A program made the translations under genes and the position numbers. A model generated the notes under the pieces. The model saw only the letters and a list, made by a program, of their open reading frames with translations. It searched no databases and had not been told where the DNA came from. From assembly GCF_014648815.1 (NCBI RefSeq), contig NZ_BMRV01000011.1:186001-250000 (forward strand): DNA of 64,000 bases, given 5' to 3'. Below are positions 16,456-24,123 of this stretch, one piece after another. The number at the start of each line of letters is the position of its first letter. Within the stretch, counting starts at the first letter, position 1. Source of the DNA: Streptomyces flaveolus (GTDB lineage: Bacteria; Actinomycetota; Actinomycetes; Streptomycetales; Streptomycetaceae).

Positions 16456-17862
16456 ATGCACGTCACCGGGACCGTCCCCCCACCGGCTCCGGCTCCGCGG
16501 GAGACCCCCGCAGACCCCAGCCCGGCATCCCACGGCACCAAGCACGCCCGCCGCTTCGGGCTGCCCGTCGCCACCGCCCTGGTCATGGGCAACATCATCG
16601 GCGGCGGCATCTTCCTGCTCCCCGCCTCCGTCGCCCCGTTCGGCACGATCAGCCTGCTCGCCTTCGGCGTGCTCACGGTCGGCGCCATCGCCCTCGCCCT
16701 GGTCTTCGGCCGGCTCGCCGCCCGCGACCCGCGCACCGGCGGCCCCTACGTCTACGCCCGCGAGGCCTTCGGCGACTTCGCCGGCTTCCTCGCCGCCTGG
16801 GCGTACTGGATCACCACCTGGGTGTCCAACGCAGCGCTCGCCGTCGCCGCCGTCGGCTACCTCGACGTCCTGATCCCGGTGAACGGGCACCGCTGGACCG
16901 CGTGCCTGGCCGCGCTCGTCATCCAGTGGCTGCCCGCGCTCGCCAACTTCGCCGGCACCCGCTACGTGGGCGCCGTCCAACTGGTGTCCACGGTGCTGAA
17001 GTTCGCGCCGCTGCTGCTCGTCGCGGTCGGCGGACTGTTCTTCTTCGACCCGGACAACCTCGGCCCCTTCAACCCGAGCGGCGGCAGCGGCATCGGCGCG
17101 GTCTCGGCCGCCGCCGCGATCCTGCTCTTCTCCTACCTCGGTGTGGAGTCCGCCGCGGTCAGCGCGGGCGAGGTCAAGGACCCGCGCCGCACGGTCGGCC
17201 GGGCCACCGTCATCGGCACCGCCGGCGCCGCGCTCGTCTACCTGCTCGGCACCCTCTCCGTCTTCGGCACCGTCGCCCACGACCGCCTGGTCGACTCCAC
17301 AGCCCCCTTCTCCGACGCCGTGAACGCCATGTTCGGCGGCGCCTGGGGCGGCTGGGCCGTCGCGCTCGCCGCGCTGGTGTCGATGACCGGCTGCCTCAAC
17401 GGCTGGACCCTGCTCAGCGCGCAGACCCCGTACGCGGCGGCCCGCGACGGACTGTTCCCCGCGGCCTTCGCCCGCAAGCGGCGCGGTGTCCCCACGGTCG
17501 GCGTCGGCGTCACCGTGGTCCTGGCCTCCCTGCTCACCGTCTACAACTACACGTCCGGCTCGGCCAAGGTCTTCGAGGTCCTGGTCCTCGTCACCACCTT
17601 CACGGCGACCGTGCCCTACCTGCTGGCCACCGCGGCGCAGCTCTTCCACCTGGTCTCCGGGCAGCACGAGCGCGTGAACCGCGCCCGGCTGGTGCGCGAC
17701 GCCGTGATCGCCTCCGCGGCGGCGGCGTTCTCCCTGTGGCTGGTCGCGGGCGCCGGCTACGCGGCGGTCTACCAGGGCGTCCTGTTCCTGTTCGCGGGCG
17801 TCCTGGTCTACGCGGTGATGGCGGCCCGGCGGCAGCGGCAGGCCGGTCCGGCCGCACGGTAA
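16456..17862 (+). CDS. APC-superfamily amino acid permease
   Basis: 468 residues, about 12 membrane helices. MGNIIGGGIFLLPASVAPFG near residue 45 is the conserved unwound first helix that holds the amino group of the substrate in AdiC/CadB/YjeH-like transporters. GPYVYAREAFGDFAGFLAAW follows as in the basic amino acid/polyamine antiporter family. A cytoplasmic 30-residue Pro-rich tail precedes the first helix. The start is ATG 16456. Substrate is unresolved; arginine, agmatine, polyamines or other amino acids are possible. It stands alone, 85 bases after the phosphodiesterase gene. Confidence 0.87.
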   Translation: MHVTGTVPPPAPAPRETPADPSPASHGTKHARRFGLPVATALVMGNIIGGGIFLLPASVAPFGTISLLAFGVLTVGAIALALVFGRLAARDPRTGGPYVYAREAFGDFAGFLAAWAYWITTWVSNAALAVAAVGYLDVLIPVNGHRWTACLAALVIQWLPALANFAGTRYVGAVQLVSTVLKFAPLLLVAVGGLFFFDPDNLGPFNPSGGSGIGAVSAAAAILLFSYLGVESAAVSAGEVKDPRRTVGRATVIGTAGAALVYLLGTLSVFGTVAHDRLVDSTAPFSDAVNAMFGGAWGGWAVALAALVSMTGCLNGWTLLSAQTPYAAARDGLFPAAFARKRRGVPTVGVGVTVVLASLLTVYNYTSGSAKVFEVLVLVTTFTATVPYLLATAAQLFHLVSGQHERVNRARLVRDAVIASAAAAFSLWLVAGAGYAAVYQGVLFLFAGVLVYAVMAARRQRQAGPAAR

Positions 17863-17937
17863 TTCGGCTGCGCGGGCGCGCCGCGGGTCACACACTGGTG
17901 CGGGTCACCTCCCGACCCTCCACCGAGGAGCCCCTGC

Positions 17938-18999
17938 GTGCAGGCAGCCGTCACCGTCACCCCCGCCCGTCTCCCGGAACTGCTGCTCGGCATCGCCACC
18001 GTGCGGCCGGTGTTCCTGTGGGGCGCACCCGGCATCGGCAAGTCCTCCCTCGTGCGGGACTTCGCCGACTCGCTGGGCCTGGAGTGCGTGAGCCTGCTCG
18101 GTACCCAGCTCGCTCCCGAGGACCTGATCGGCGTACCGCAGATCCGGGACGGCCGGTCGGTGTTCTGCCCGCCGGAGTCCATCGCCCGCGACGAGCCGTA
18201 CTGCCTGTTCCTGGACGAGCTGAACGCGGCCGGCCCCGATGTGCAGAAGGCCTTCTACTCCCTCATCCTGGACCGCCGCATCGGGAACTACGAGCTGCCC
18301 AAGGGCTCCGTCGTCATCGGCGCCGGAAACCGCGCCACCGACAACGCCCTCGCCCGCCCCCTCGCCTCCGCGCTGGTCAACCGCCTCGCCCACGTCCACC
18401 TGGACGCCTCCCCGAAGGACTGGCTGGCCTGGGCCGCCGAGCACGGCATCCACCCCTGGATCACGGACCACCTCACCGACCGGCCCGACCACCTGTGGTC
18501 CAAGCCGCCCAAGACCGAGGAGCCGTTCTCCACCCCGCGCTCCTGGCACATGCTCTCCGACGCCCTGCACTCCTTCGGCCGCGACCTGGACGAGGACACC
18601 CTGAAGGTCCTCGCGCACGGCACGCTGACCCCCGCCCACGCCACCGCCTTCTGCGGCTACGTCAAGATCGTCCGCAGCCGCTTCGGCATCGAGGCGATCC
18701 TCAGGGGCGAGGCCCGCTGGCCGCACCGCCCCGAGGACCGCGACCTGCTGTACTACCTCGCCGAGTCCTTCCGCGGCCGACTGGTCAAGGAACTGCCCGC
18801 GAGCAAGGAGCACATGTCGGCGCACGGCCGCCAGACCGCCTACCGCGCCAAATCGCTGCTCGTACAGCTCGCCGAGATCTCCGTCGAGGTCGCCCAGGGA
18901 GTCATCGCCTCCGGCGCCGACGGCAACCCCGTGCTGCCCGCGTGGTTCCTGGTGGAGGCGGCACGCGACATGCCGCGTCTGGTGCAGGCCCGGCGATGA
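17938..18999 (+). CDS. MoxR-type AAA+ ATPase
   Basis: 353 residues from GTG 17938 (GAGGAG upstream). Walker A is GAPGIGKS (about 30-37), Walker B is CLFLDELNAA, sensor 1 is VIGAGNRATDNA and a sensor-2 Arg lies further on. These are features of MoxR/RavA-like ATPases, which act as chaperones with VWA-domain partners to mature metal enzymes or insert cofactors. The partner follows directly: the stop TGA overlaps the ATG of the zincin-VWA gene. The client is unknown; the nitrate reductase and formate dehydrogenase in this window are candidates only by closeness. Confidence 0.88.
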   Translation: MQAAVTVTPARLPELLLGIATVRPVFLWGAPGIGKSSLVRDFADSLGLECVSLLGTQLAPEDLIGVPQIRDGRSVFCPPESIARDEPYCLFLDELNAAGPDVQKAFYSLILDRRIGNYELPKGSVVIGAGNRATDNALARPLASALVNRLAHVHLDASPKDWLAWAAEHGIHPWITDHLTDRPDHLWSKPPKTEEPFSTPRSWHMLSDALHSFGRDLDEDTLKVLAHGTLTPAHATAFCGYVKIVRSRFGIEAILRGEARWPHRPEDRDLLYYLAESFRGRLVKELPASKEHMSAHGRQTAYRAKSLLVQLAEISVEVAQGVIASGADGNPVLPAWFLVEAARDMPRLVQARR

Positions 19000-20798
19000 G
19001 CCGCGCGCGCAGGCAGCAGGAGGCCAGGAAGGACCCGGCCGCCGAGGACTGCGCCAAGGGTGTGCAGTTGGCGTGGGCCAACCCGGCACTGGCGGCGTTG
19101 GAGGTCAAGCTGTGCCGCGAGGAGGAGTGCCGGGTCGCCCCGCGGCAGGGACTCGTCCGGGTCACGTCGAACGGCCGGCTGCACCTGAACCCCGTCCGCC
19201 GTGCCGAGCCCGCCGAGTGGGCCTGGGCCATCGCCCACGGCCTGATCCACCTGGGCTTCGGCCACGTGCCCGCCGCCACCGGTGAGCGCGTCCCGCCCGA
19301 CCGCTACGACCTCGCCGCCCGCTGCGTCGTCGTCAACCGCTTCCTCATGACCTTCCCGGTCGGCCGCACCCCGGACGACCTGCCGGCCGCCTATCCCGAC
19401 GGCGACGAGGAGCGCATCGCCGCCGCATGGCGCCGTGAGGGCGGCGTCCCGGCCGCCTTCGAGCGCTGCGGCACCGCCGGCGGCGAACCCGACCAGCTGC
19501 TCGTGCCCTGGGACGGCTGGAACGGGCAGGTTCCGGACTGGCAGCTCGCCTTCGCCCACGCGCTGACCCGCACCGTGTCCACCGCCCTGGACCTCGCGGG
19601 CGGCCGGCGCGACGACATGCTCGGCGGCCCCACCCGCCTGAGCCCCTGGCACCGGGCCCTGAGCTGGTTCGTCTCCTCCTACCCCCTCCTCGGCGGCATC
19701 GCGGCCGGCATCACCCTCGTCGCCGATGCCGAACTCGCCCGCGCCCACGGCATCGCGGTCGCCGCCGTCAACGCCGAGGCCGGCGAGATCTACGTCAACC
19801 CGCTGCGCCGGTACGACGACGAGGAGTGGCGGTTCGTCCTCGCCCACGAGATGCTGCACGCCGCCCTGCGCCACGGCGATCGGTGCGGCACCCGCGACCC
19901 GTACCTCTTCAACGTCGCCTGCGACTACGTCGTCAACGGCTGGCTCGTCGAGATGCAGGTCGGCACCATGCCCGAGGGACTGCTGCACGACCCGGAGCTG
20001 GCCGGACTGTCCGCCGAGGAGGTCTACGACCGCATCACCGGCGACCTGCGCCGCATGCGCCGCCTGTCCACCCTGCGCGGCAAGGGCGTCGGCGACGTCC
20101 TCGGCGCCCCGCTCGGCCCGCCCCGCGACCGCGTCGACCTCGACGGCTTCTACCGGCGCGGCCTGGCCCAGGGCCTGGACCTGCACCGGCAGCAGGAACG
20201 TGGCTTCCTCCCGGGCGGCCTGGTCGAGGAGATCCGCGCCCTCAGCCACCCGCCGCTGCCCTGGGACGCCCGCCTCGCCCGCTGGTTCGACGAGTTCGTG
20301 CCCCGTCCCGAGCCCGTACGTTCGTACGCGCGCCCGGGCCGGCGGCAGGCCGCCACTCCCGACATCCCGCGCGCCGGGCGGTACTTCCCGCCCGAGGAGG
20401 TCGCCCGCTGCACCTTCGGCGTGGTCCTGGACACCTCCGGTTCCATGGACCGCACCCTGCTCGGCAAGGCGCTCGGTGCCATCGCGTCCTACGCCGAGGC
20501 ACGGGACGTGCCCGCCGCCCGCGTCGTGTTCTGCGACGCGGCACCTCACGACGCCGGATACCTGCCCGTGACGGACATCGCCGGGCGGGTGCGCGTGCAC
20601 GGCCGCGGCGGCACCGTGCTCCAGCCCGGCGTCGATCTGCTGCTGCGCGCCGAGGACTTCCCGCCGGCCGCGCCGGTCCTCGTGATCACCGACGGCTGGT
20701 GCGACGTGCTGCGGATACGGCGCGAGCACGCCTACCTGATCCCACAGGGCGCACGGCTGCCGTTCACCGCACAGGGACCGGTCTTCCGGGTGAGCTGA
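18996..20798 (+). CDS. Putative zincin metallopeptidase with VWA-like domain (DUF2201 type)
   Basis: 600 residues, ATG 18996 overlapping the AAA+ stop (ATGA). The N-terminal 400 residues carry two zincin-like helices. The first reads IAHGLIHLGFGHV, where the catalytic Glu of HExxH is replaced. The second, VLAHEMLHAALRHGDR, is a complete HExxH with a following His. The C-terminal 180 residues form a VWA-like fold with a MIDAS motif (VVLDTSGSM) and VLVITDGWCD. The layout is that of the DUF2201 predicted metallopeptidases found with MoxR ATPases. Cytosolic, no signal. The frame is open for thousands of bases upstream by chance. Confidence 0.85.
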   Translation: MSRARRQQEARKDPAAEDCAKGVQLAWANPALAALEVKLCREEECRVAPRQGLVRVTSNGRLHLNPVRRAEPAEWAWAIAHGLIHLGFGHVPAATGERVPPDRYDLAARCVVVNRFLMTFPVGRTPDDLPAAYPDGDEERIAAAWRREGGVPAAFERCGTAGGEPDQLLVPWDGWNGQVPDWQLAFAHALTRTVSTALDLAGGRRDDMLGGPTRLSPWHRALSWFVSSYPLLGGIAAGITLVADAELARAHGIAVAAVNAEAGEIYVNPLRRYDDEEWRFVLAHEMLHAALRHGDRCGTRDPYLFNVACDYVVNGWLVEMQVGTMPEGLLHDPELAGLSAEEVYDRITGDLRRMRRLSTLRGKGVGDVLGAPLGPPRDRVDLDGFYRRGLAQGLDLHRQQERGFLPGGLVEEIRALSHPPLPWDARLARWFDEFVPRPEPVRSYARPGRRQAATPDIPRAGRYFPPEEVARCTFGVVLDTSGSMDRTLLGKALGAIASYAEARDVPAARVVFCDAAPHDAGYLPVTDIAGRVRVHGRGGTVLQPGVDLLLRAEDFPPAAPVLVITDGWCDVLRIRREHAYLIPQGARLPFTAQGPVFRVS

Positions 20799-20884
20799 GC
20801 CGGAGTGTGATCGGATGGGGGTGGGAACCCGGGCACGGGCTCCCACCGCCCCAGTACCGCAAGGGAATCCGGAAAGGACTCGTC

Positions 20885-21310
20885 GTGGCAACCACGCGCT
20901 CCGCACACACCGTCTGGGAAGGCAACCTGCTCGAGGGCAGCGGCGTCGTCACCTTCGACTCGTCCGGCATCGGCGAGCAGCCGGTGTCGTGGCCGTCGCG
21001 CGCCGAGAAGGCGAACGGCAAGACCAGCCCCGAAGAGCTGATCGCCGCCGCCCACTCCAGCTGCTTCTCCATGGCGCTGTCGCACGGCCTGGCCGGCGCC
21101 GGCACCCCGCCCACCAAGCTCACCACCTCCGCCGACGTCACCTTCCAGCCGGGTGAGGGCATCAAGGGCATCCACCTCACCGTGGAGGGCACCGTCCCGG
21201 GCATCGACAACGACGCGTTCGTCGCCGCCGCCGAGGACGCCAAGAAGAACTGCCCGGTCAGCCAGGCCCTCACCGGCACGACCATCACCCTGACGGCCAA
21301 GCTGGCCTAG
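20885..21310 (+). CDS. OsmC/Ohr-family peroxiredoxin
   Basis: 141 residues from GTG 20885 with AAAGGA 8 bases upstream. Both redox cysteines are present: AAAHSSCFSMALS (peroxidatic) and DAKKNCPVSQAL (resolving). The WEGNLLEGSGVV start and the Glu in SPEELIAAAHSS are typical of OsmC, which reduces organic hydroperoxides with lipoyl or thiol donors. It ends 4 bases before the convergent narI stop, and the short palindrome CTAGCCGGCTAG spans the junction. Confidence 0.92.
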   Translation: MATTRSAHTVWEGNLLEGSGVVTFDSSGIGEQPVSWPSRAEKANGKTSPEELIAAAHSSCFSMALSHGLAGAGTPPTKLTTSADVTFQPGEGIKGIHLTVEGTVPGIDNDAFVAAAEDAKKNCPVSQALTGTTITLTAKLA

Positions 21311-21314
21311 CCGG

Positions 21315-22037
21315 CTAGGAGCCCGCCCGCTCCCACCCCGGCCGGTCCGGGCGCGGCCCCAGTTGTCTGGGGTCGCGCGACCGGTAGACCACGTACGGGC
21401 GGAACACGTACTGCAGCGGGGCGCTGAACATGTGCACCAGCCGGGTGTAGGGCACCAGCGCGATCAGCACCATGCCGATCACCGCGTGCACGTGGTAGAG
21501 CACCGGCACCCCCTCCATCAGCCCCGTCTTCGGGTGCAGGGTGAACAGGCTGCGCGCCCAGGGGGCGATGGTGGTGCGGTAGTCGTAGCCGTTGCCGGAG
21601 GTGTCGGACAGCTTCGCGACCATGCCGAGCACGATGGCACCGAGCAGGAAGACGTACATGACCTTGTCGTTGGCCGTGGTGGCGCGGAAGACCGGCGCGT
21701 TGGTGCGGCGCCGGTAGATCAGCAGCCCGATCCCGGCGACCGTCAGCACCCCGGCGAGGGTGCCGCCGTACAGCGAGAACAGGTGGTACGCGTGCTCGCT
21801 GACGCCGGCCGAACGCGTCCACGACGCGGGGACGAACAGCCCGATGAGGTGGCCGACGAGCACGAACAGGATGCCGTAGTGGAACACCGGTGAGGCGATG
21901 TTCAGCAGCTTCGACTCGTAGACCTGGGAGGAGCGGGTGGTCCAGCCGAACCGGTCGTAGCGGTGCCGCCAGACCAGCCCGGCGACGAGCAGGACGAACG
22001 CGGCGTAGGGCAGGACGCTCCAGAGGAAAACGGTCAT
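21315..22037 (-). CDS. narI: Respiratory nitrate reductase gamma subunit (cytochrome b)
   Basis: 240 residues, five membrane helices. It takes electrons from menaquinol and passes them through two b haems to NarH. Candidate haem histidines lie in SPVFHYGILFVLVGHLIG and in VLYHVHAVIGMVLIALVPYT with VHMFS. The length fits NarI (about 225-250). ATG 22037 overlaps the narJ stop (ATGA). It is the last gene of narGHJI. Confidence 0.95.
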   Translation of the reverse strand: MTVFLWSVLPYAAFVLLVAGLVWRHRYDRFGWTTRSSQVYESKLLNIASPVFHYGILFVLVGHLIGLFVPASWTRSAGVSEHAYHLFSLYGGTLAGVLTVAGIGLLIYRRRTNAPVFRATTANDKVMYVFLLGAIVLGMVAKLSDTSGNGYDYRTTIAPWARSLFTLHPKTGLMEGVPVLYHVHAVIGMVLIALVPYTRLVHMFSAPLQYVFRPYVVYRSRDPRQLGPRPDRPGWERAGS

Positions 22038-22528
22038 CGGCGTGCTCCGGTCGGTGCGGGCGGCAGGGTGGCGCACACGGCGGCCAGGACGCACGCGTAC
22101 GGCGTGCCCGCGGCGGTGAGCCGGGACCGGAGCTCGCCGAGGGCGTCGCGGTGCTCGACCAGCAGGCCCAGGTCGCCGGTGCGCGACGTGAACTCCAGGA
22201 CGGCCGGCAGGAAGTCGGGCAGCTCCTCGCCGGTGAACTCCAGGCCGTGGGCGCGGTAGAGCTCCTTGAAGCGGACCAGCGACATCCCGCGCCGCCGGGT
22301 GTCGCCGTCGCTCCACCAGCTCAGGTACAGGCTGTGCCGGTTCTTGAAGTCGAAGACCTCCACGTAGTGTGCCTGGAGTGCGCCCTGCGGTGTCACCGCC
22401 GCATGGTCGGTGAACTCCCGCAGCTGCGGCGCGGCCTCGCGCAGCAGGGGCAGCCGGGCGCGGAAGTCGTCGTCGGGGTAGGTCAGGCAGAGCGCCGCCG
22501 CCTGGTACAGGACCTCGAAGCCGGGCAT
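22034..22528 (-). CDS. narJ: Nitrate reductase assembly chaperone (delta subunit)
   Basis: 164 residues. A TorD/NarJ-type helical chaperone that holds apo-NarG while the molybdenum cofactor and iron-sulfur clusters are inserted. Recognisable blocks are LCLTYPDDDF at the N-terminus, HYVEVFDFKNRHSLYLSWWS and the following RRRGMSLVRFKELYRAHG, with EELPDFLPAVLEFTS. Start ATG 22528 overlaps the narH stop by one base (TGATG), and its own stop overlaps narI, so stoichiometry is set by coupled translation. Confidence 0.94.
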   Translation of the reverse strand: MPGFEVLYQAAALCLTYPDDDFRARLPLLREAAPQLREFTDHAAVTPQGALQAHYVEVFDFKNRHSLYLSWWSDGDTRRRGMSLVRFKELYRAHGLEFTGEELPDFLPAVLEFTSRTGDLGLLVEHRDALGELRSRLTAAGTPYACVLAAVCATLPPAPTGARR

Positions 22529-24123
22529 CACACCTCCCTCTCGTCGTCCGCGGTCTGCCGCCGGCGCAGGATGTGGAAGTTCTCCACCGGCACCAGCGGC
22601 AGCCGCCTGCGTCCCGAGTCCTGGCCGAACGGGCCGTCGCCGCCCATGCCGGGGCCGCCGTCGACGTCCAGGCTGCACGTGTCCGGAAGCGCGGACTCCT
22701 CCAGCCGCCGCGCGTCCCCGACGGCGGCCGTGGGGATGACGTACCGCTCCTCGTACTTGGCGATCGCCAGCAGCCGGTACATGTCCTCGATCGCGGTCGG
22801 CGTCAGGCCGGCGGCGGCCGCGACCGACGGGTCGGTCTCCTCGCCGAGGTTGACCGCCCGCATGTGGGAGCGCATCGCGGCCAGTTTCTCCAGACAGGCT
22901 CGCACCGGGGCTACGTCGCCCGCGGTGAACAGCTCCGCCAGGTACTCCAGCGGAATGCGCAGCGTGTCGATCGCGCCGAACAGGTTGTCCGCGTCCTCGC
23001 CGTCGTGCCCGGTCTCCGTCAGCGCGTCCACCACCGGCGACAGCGGCGGGATGTACCAGACCATCGGCAGGGTGCGGAACTCGGGATGCAACGGGAGCGC
23101 CACCCGGTACCTGCTGACCAGCGCGTGCACGGGGGAGCGCCGGGCCGCCTCCAGCCAGTCGTGCGGGATCCCCGCGGCCTCGCAGGCCCGGCGCACCTCG
23201 GGGTCCTCGGGGTCGAGGAAGACGCCCAACTGGGCTTCGTACAGGTCCCGTTCGTTCGGTGTGGACGCCGCCTCGGTCACCTTGTCGGCGTCGTACAGCA
23301 CGACCCCGAGATACCGCAGCCGCCCCACGCAGGTCTCCGAGCAGACCGTCGGCAGGCCCACCTCGATGCGCGGATAGCACAGCGTGCACTTCTCGGCCTT
23401 GCCGGTGCGGTGGTTGAAGTACACCTTCTTGTACGGGCACCCGGTCACGCACATCCGCCAGCCCCGGCAGCGGTCCTGGTCGACCAGGACGACACCGTCC
23501 TCCGACCGCTTGTACATCGCCCCGGACGGGCAGGACGCCACGCACGACGGGTTGAGGCAGTGCTCGCAGATGCGCGGCAGATAGAACATGAAGGTCTGCT
23601 CGTAGGCGAACCGCACCTTGTCCGAGGCCTCCCGGCGGGTGCGCTCCACCATCGGGTCCAGGTCGCCGTAGGCGGGGGCGCCGCCCAGGTTGTCGTCCCA
23701 GTTGGACGACCAGCCGATCTTCATCGGCTTGCCGTCGAGCTGCGAGACGGGCCGCGCCACCGGGTAGTCGTCGCCCAGCGGGGCGTCGGTGAGGTTCTTG
23801 TAGTCGTACGTCCAGGGCTCGTAGTAGTCCTTGATCTCGGGCAGCCGCGGGTTGGAGAAGATACCGGCGAGCTTCTTCAGCCGCCCGCCCGCCTTGAGAC
23901 GCAGCGCGCCCCGCCGGTTCAGCTCCCAGCCGCCCCGCCACTTCTCCTGGTCCTCGTAGCGGCGGGGGTAGCCCTGGCCGGGGCGGGTCTCGACGTTGTT
24001 GAACCAGACGTACTCCATGCCCCGCCGGTTGGTCCACGCCTGTTTGCAGGTGACCGAGCAGGTGTGGCAGCCGATGCACTTGTCGAGGTTCATGACCATC
24101 GCGATCTGGGCCATCGGGCGCAT
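22528..24123 (-). CDS. narH: Respiratory nitrate reductase beta subunit (iron-sulfur)
   Basis: 531 residues. It carries four iron-sulfur clusters that relay electrons from NarI to NarG. Cysteine groups: CIGCHTCSVTC (16-26), CEHCLNPSCVASCPSGA, CRGWRMCVTGCPYKK (Trp replaces one Cys, as in the 3Fe-4S cluster of known NarH) and CTLCYPRIEVGLPTVC with SETCVG. No export signal, consistent with a cytoplasm-facing enzyme. ATG 24123 overlaps the narG stop by one base. Confidence 0.96.
   Translation of the reverse strand: MRPMAQIAMVMNLDKCIGCHTCSVTCKQAWTNRRGMEYVWFNNVETRPGQGYPRRYEDQEKWRGGWELNRRGALRLKAGGRLKKLAGIFSNPRLPEIKDYYEPWTYDYKNLTDAPLGDDYPVARPVSQLDGKPMKIGWSSNWDDNLGGAPAYGDLDPMVERTRREASDKVRFAYEQTFMFYLPRICEHCLNPSCVASCPSGAMYKRSEDGVVLVDQDRCRGWRMCVTGCPYKKVYFNHRTGKAEKCTLCYPRIEVGLPTVCSETCVGRLRYLGVVLYDADKVTEAASTPNERDLYEAQLGVFLDPEDPEVRRACEAAGIPHDWLEAARRSPVHALVSRYRVALPLHPEFRTLPMVWYIPPLSPVVDALTETGHDGEDADNLFGAIDTLRIPLEYLAELFTAGDVAPVRACLEKLAAMRSHMRAVNLGEETDPSVAAAAGLTPTAIEDMYRLLAIAKYEERYVIPTAAVGDARRLEESALPDTCSLDVDGGPGMGGDGPFGQDSGRRRLPLVPVENFHILRRRQTADDEREV

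Noticed and set aside
14451..20798. A 2115-codon open frame running through the phosphodiesterase, permease and AAA+ genes
   Set aside because: Only its last 600 codons (from 18996) are a real gene. The rest is an out-of-frame Arg/Pro-rich shadow, expected when third codon positions are almost all G/C.
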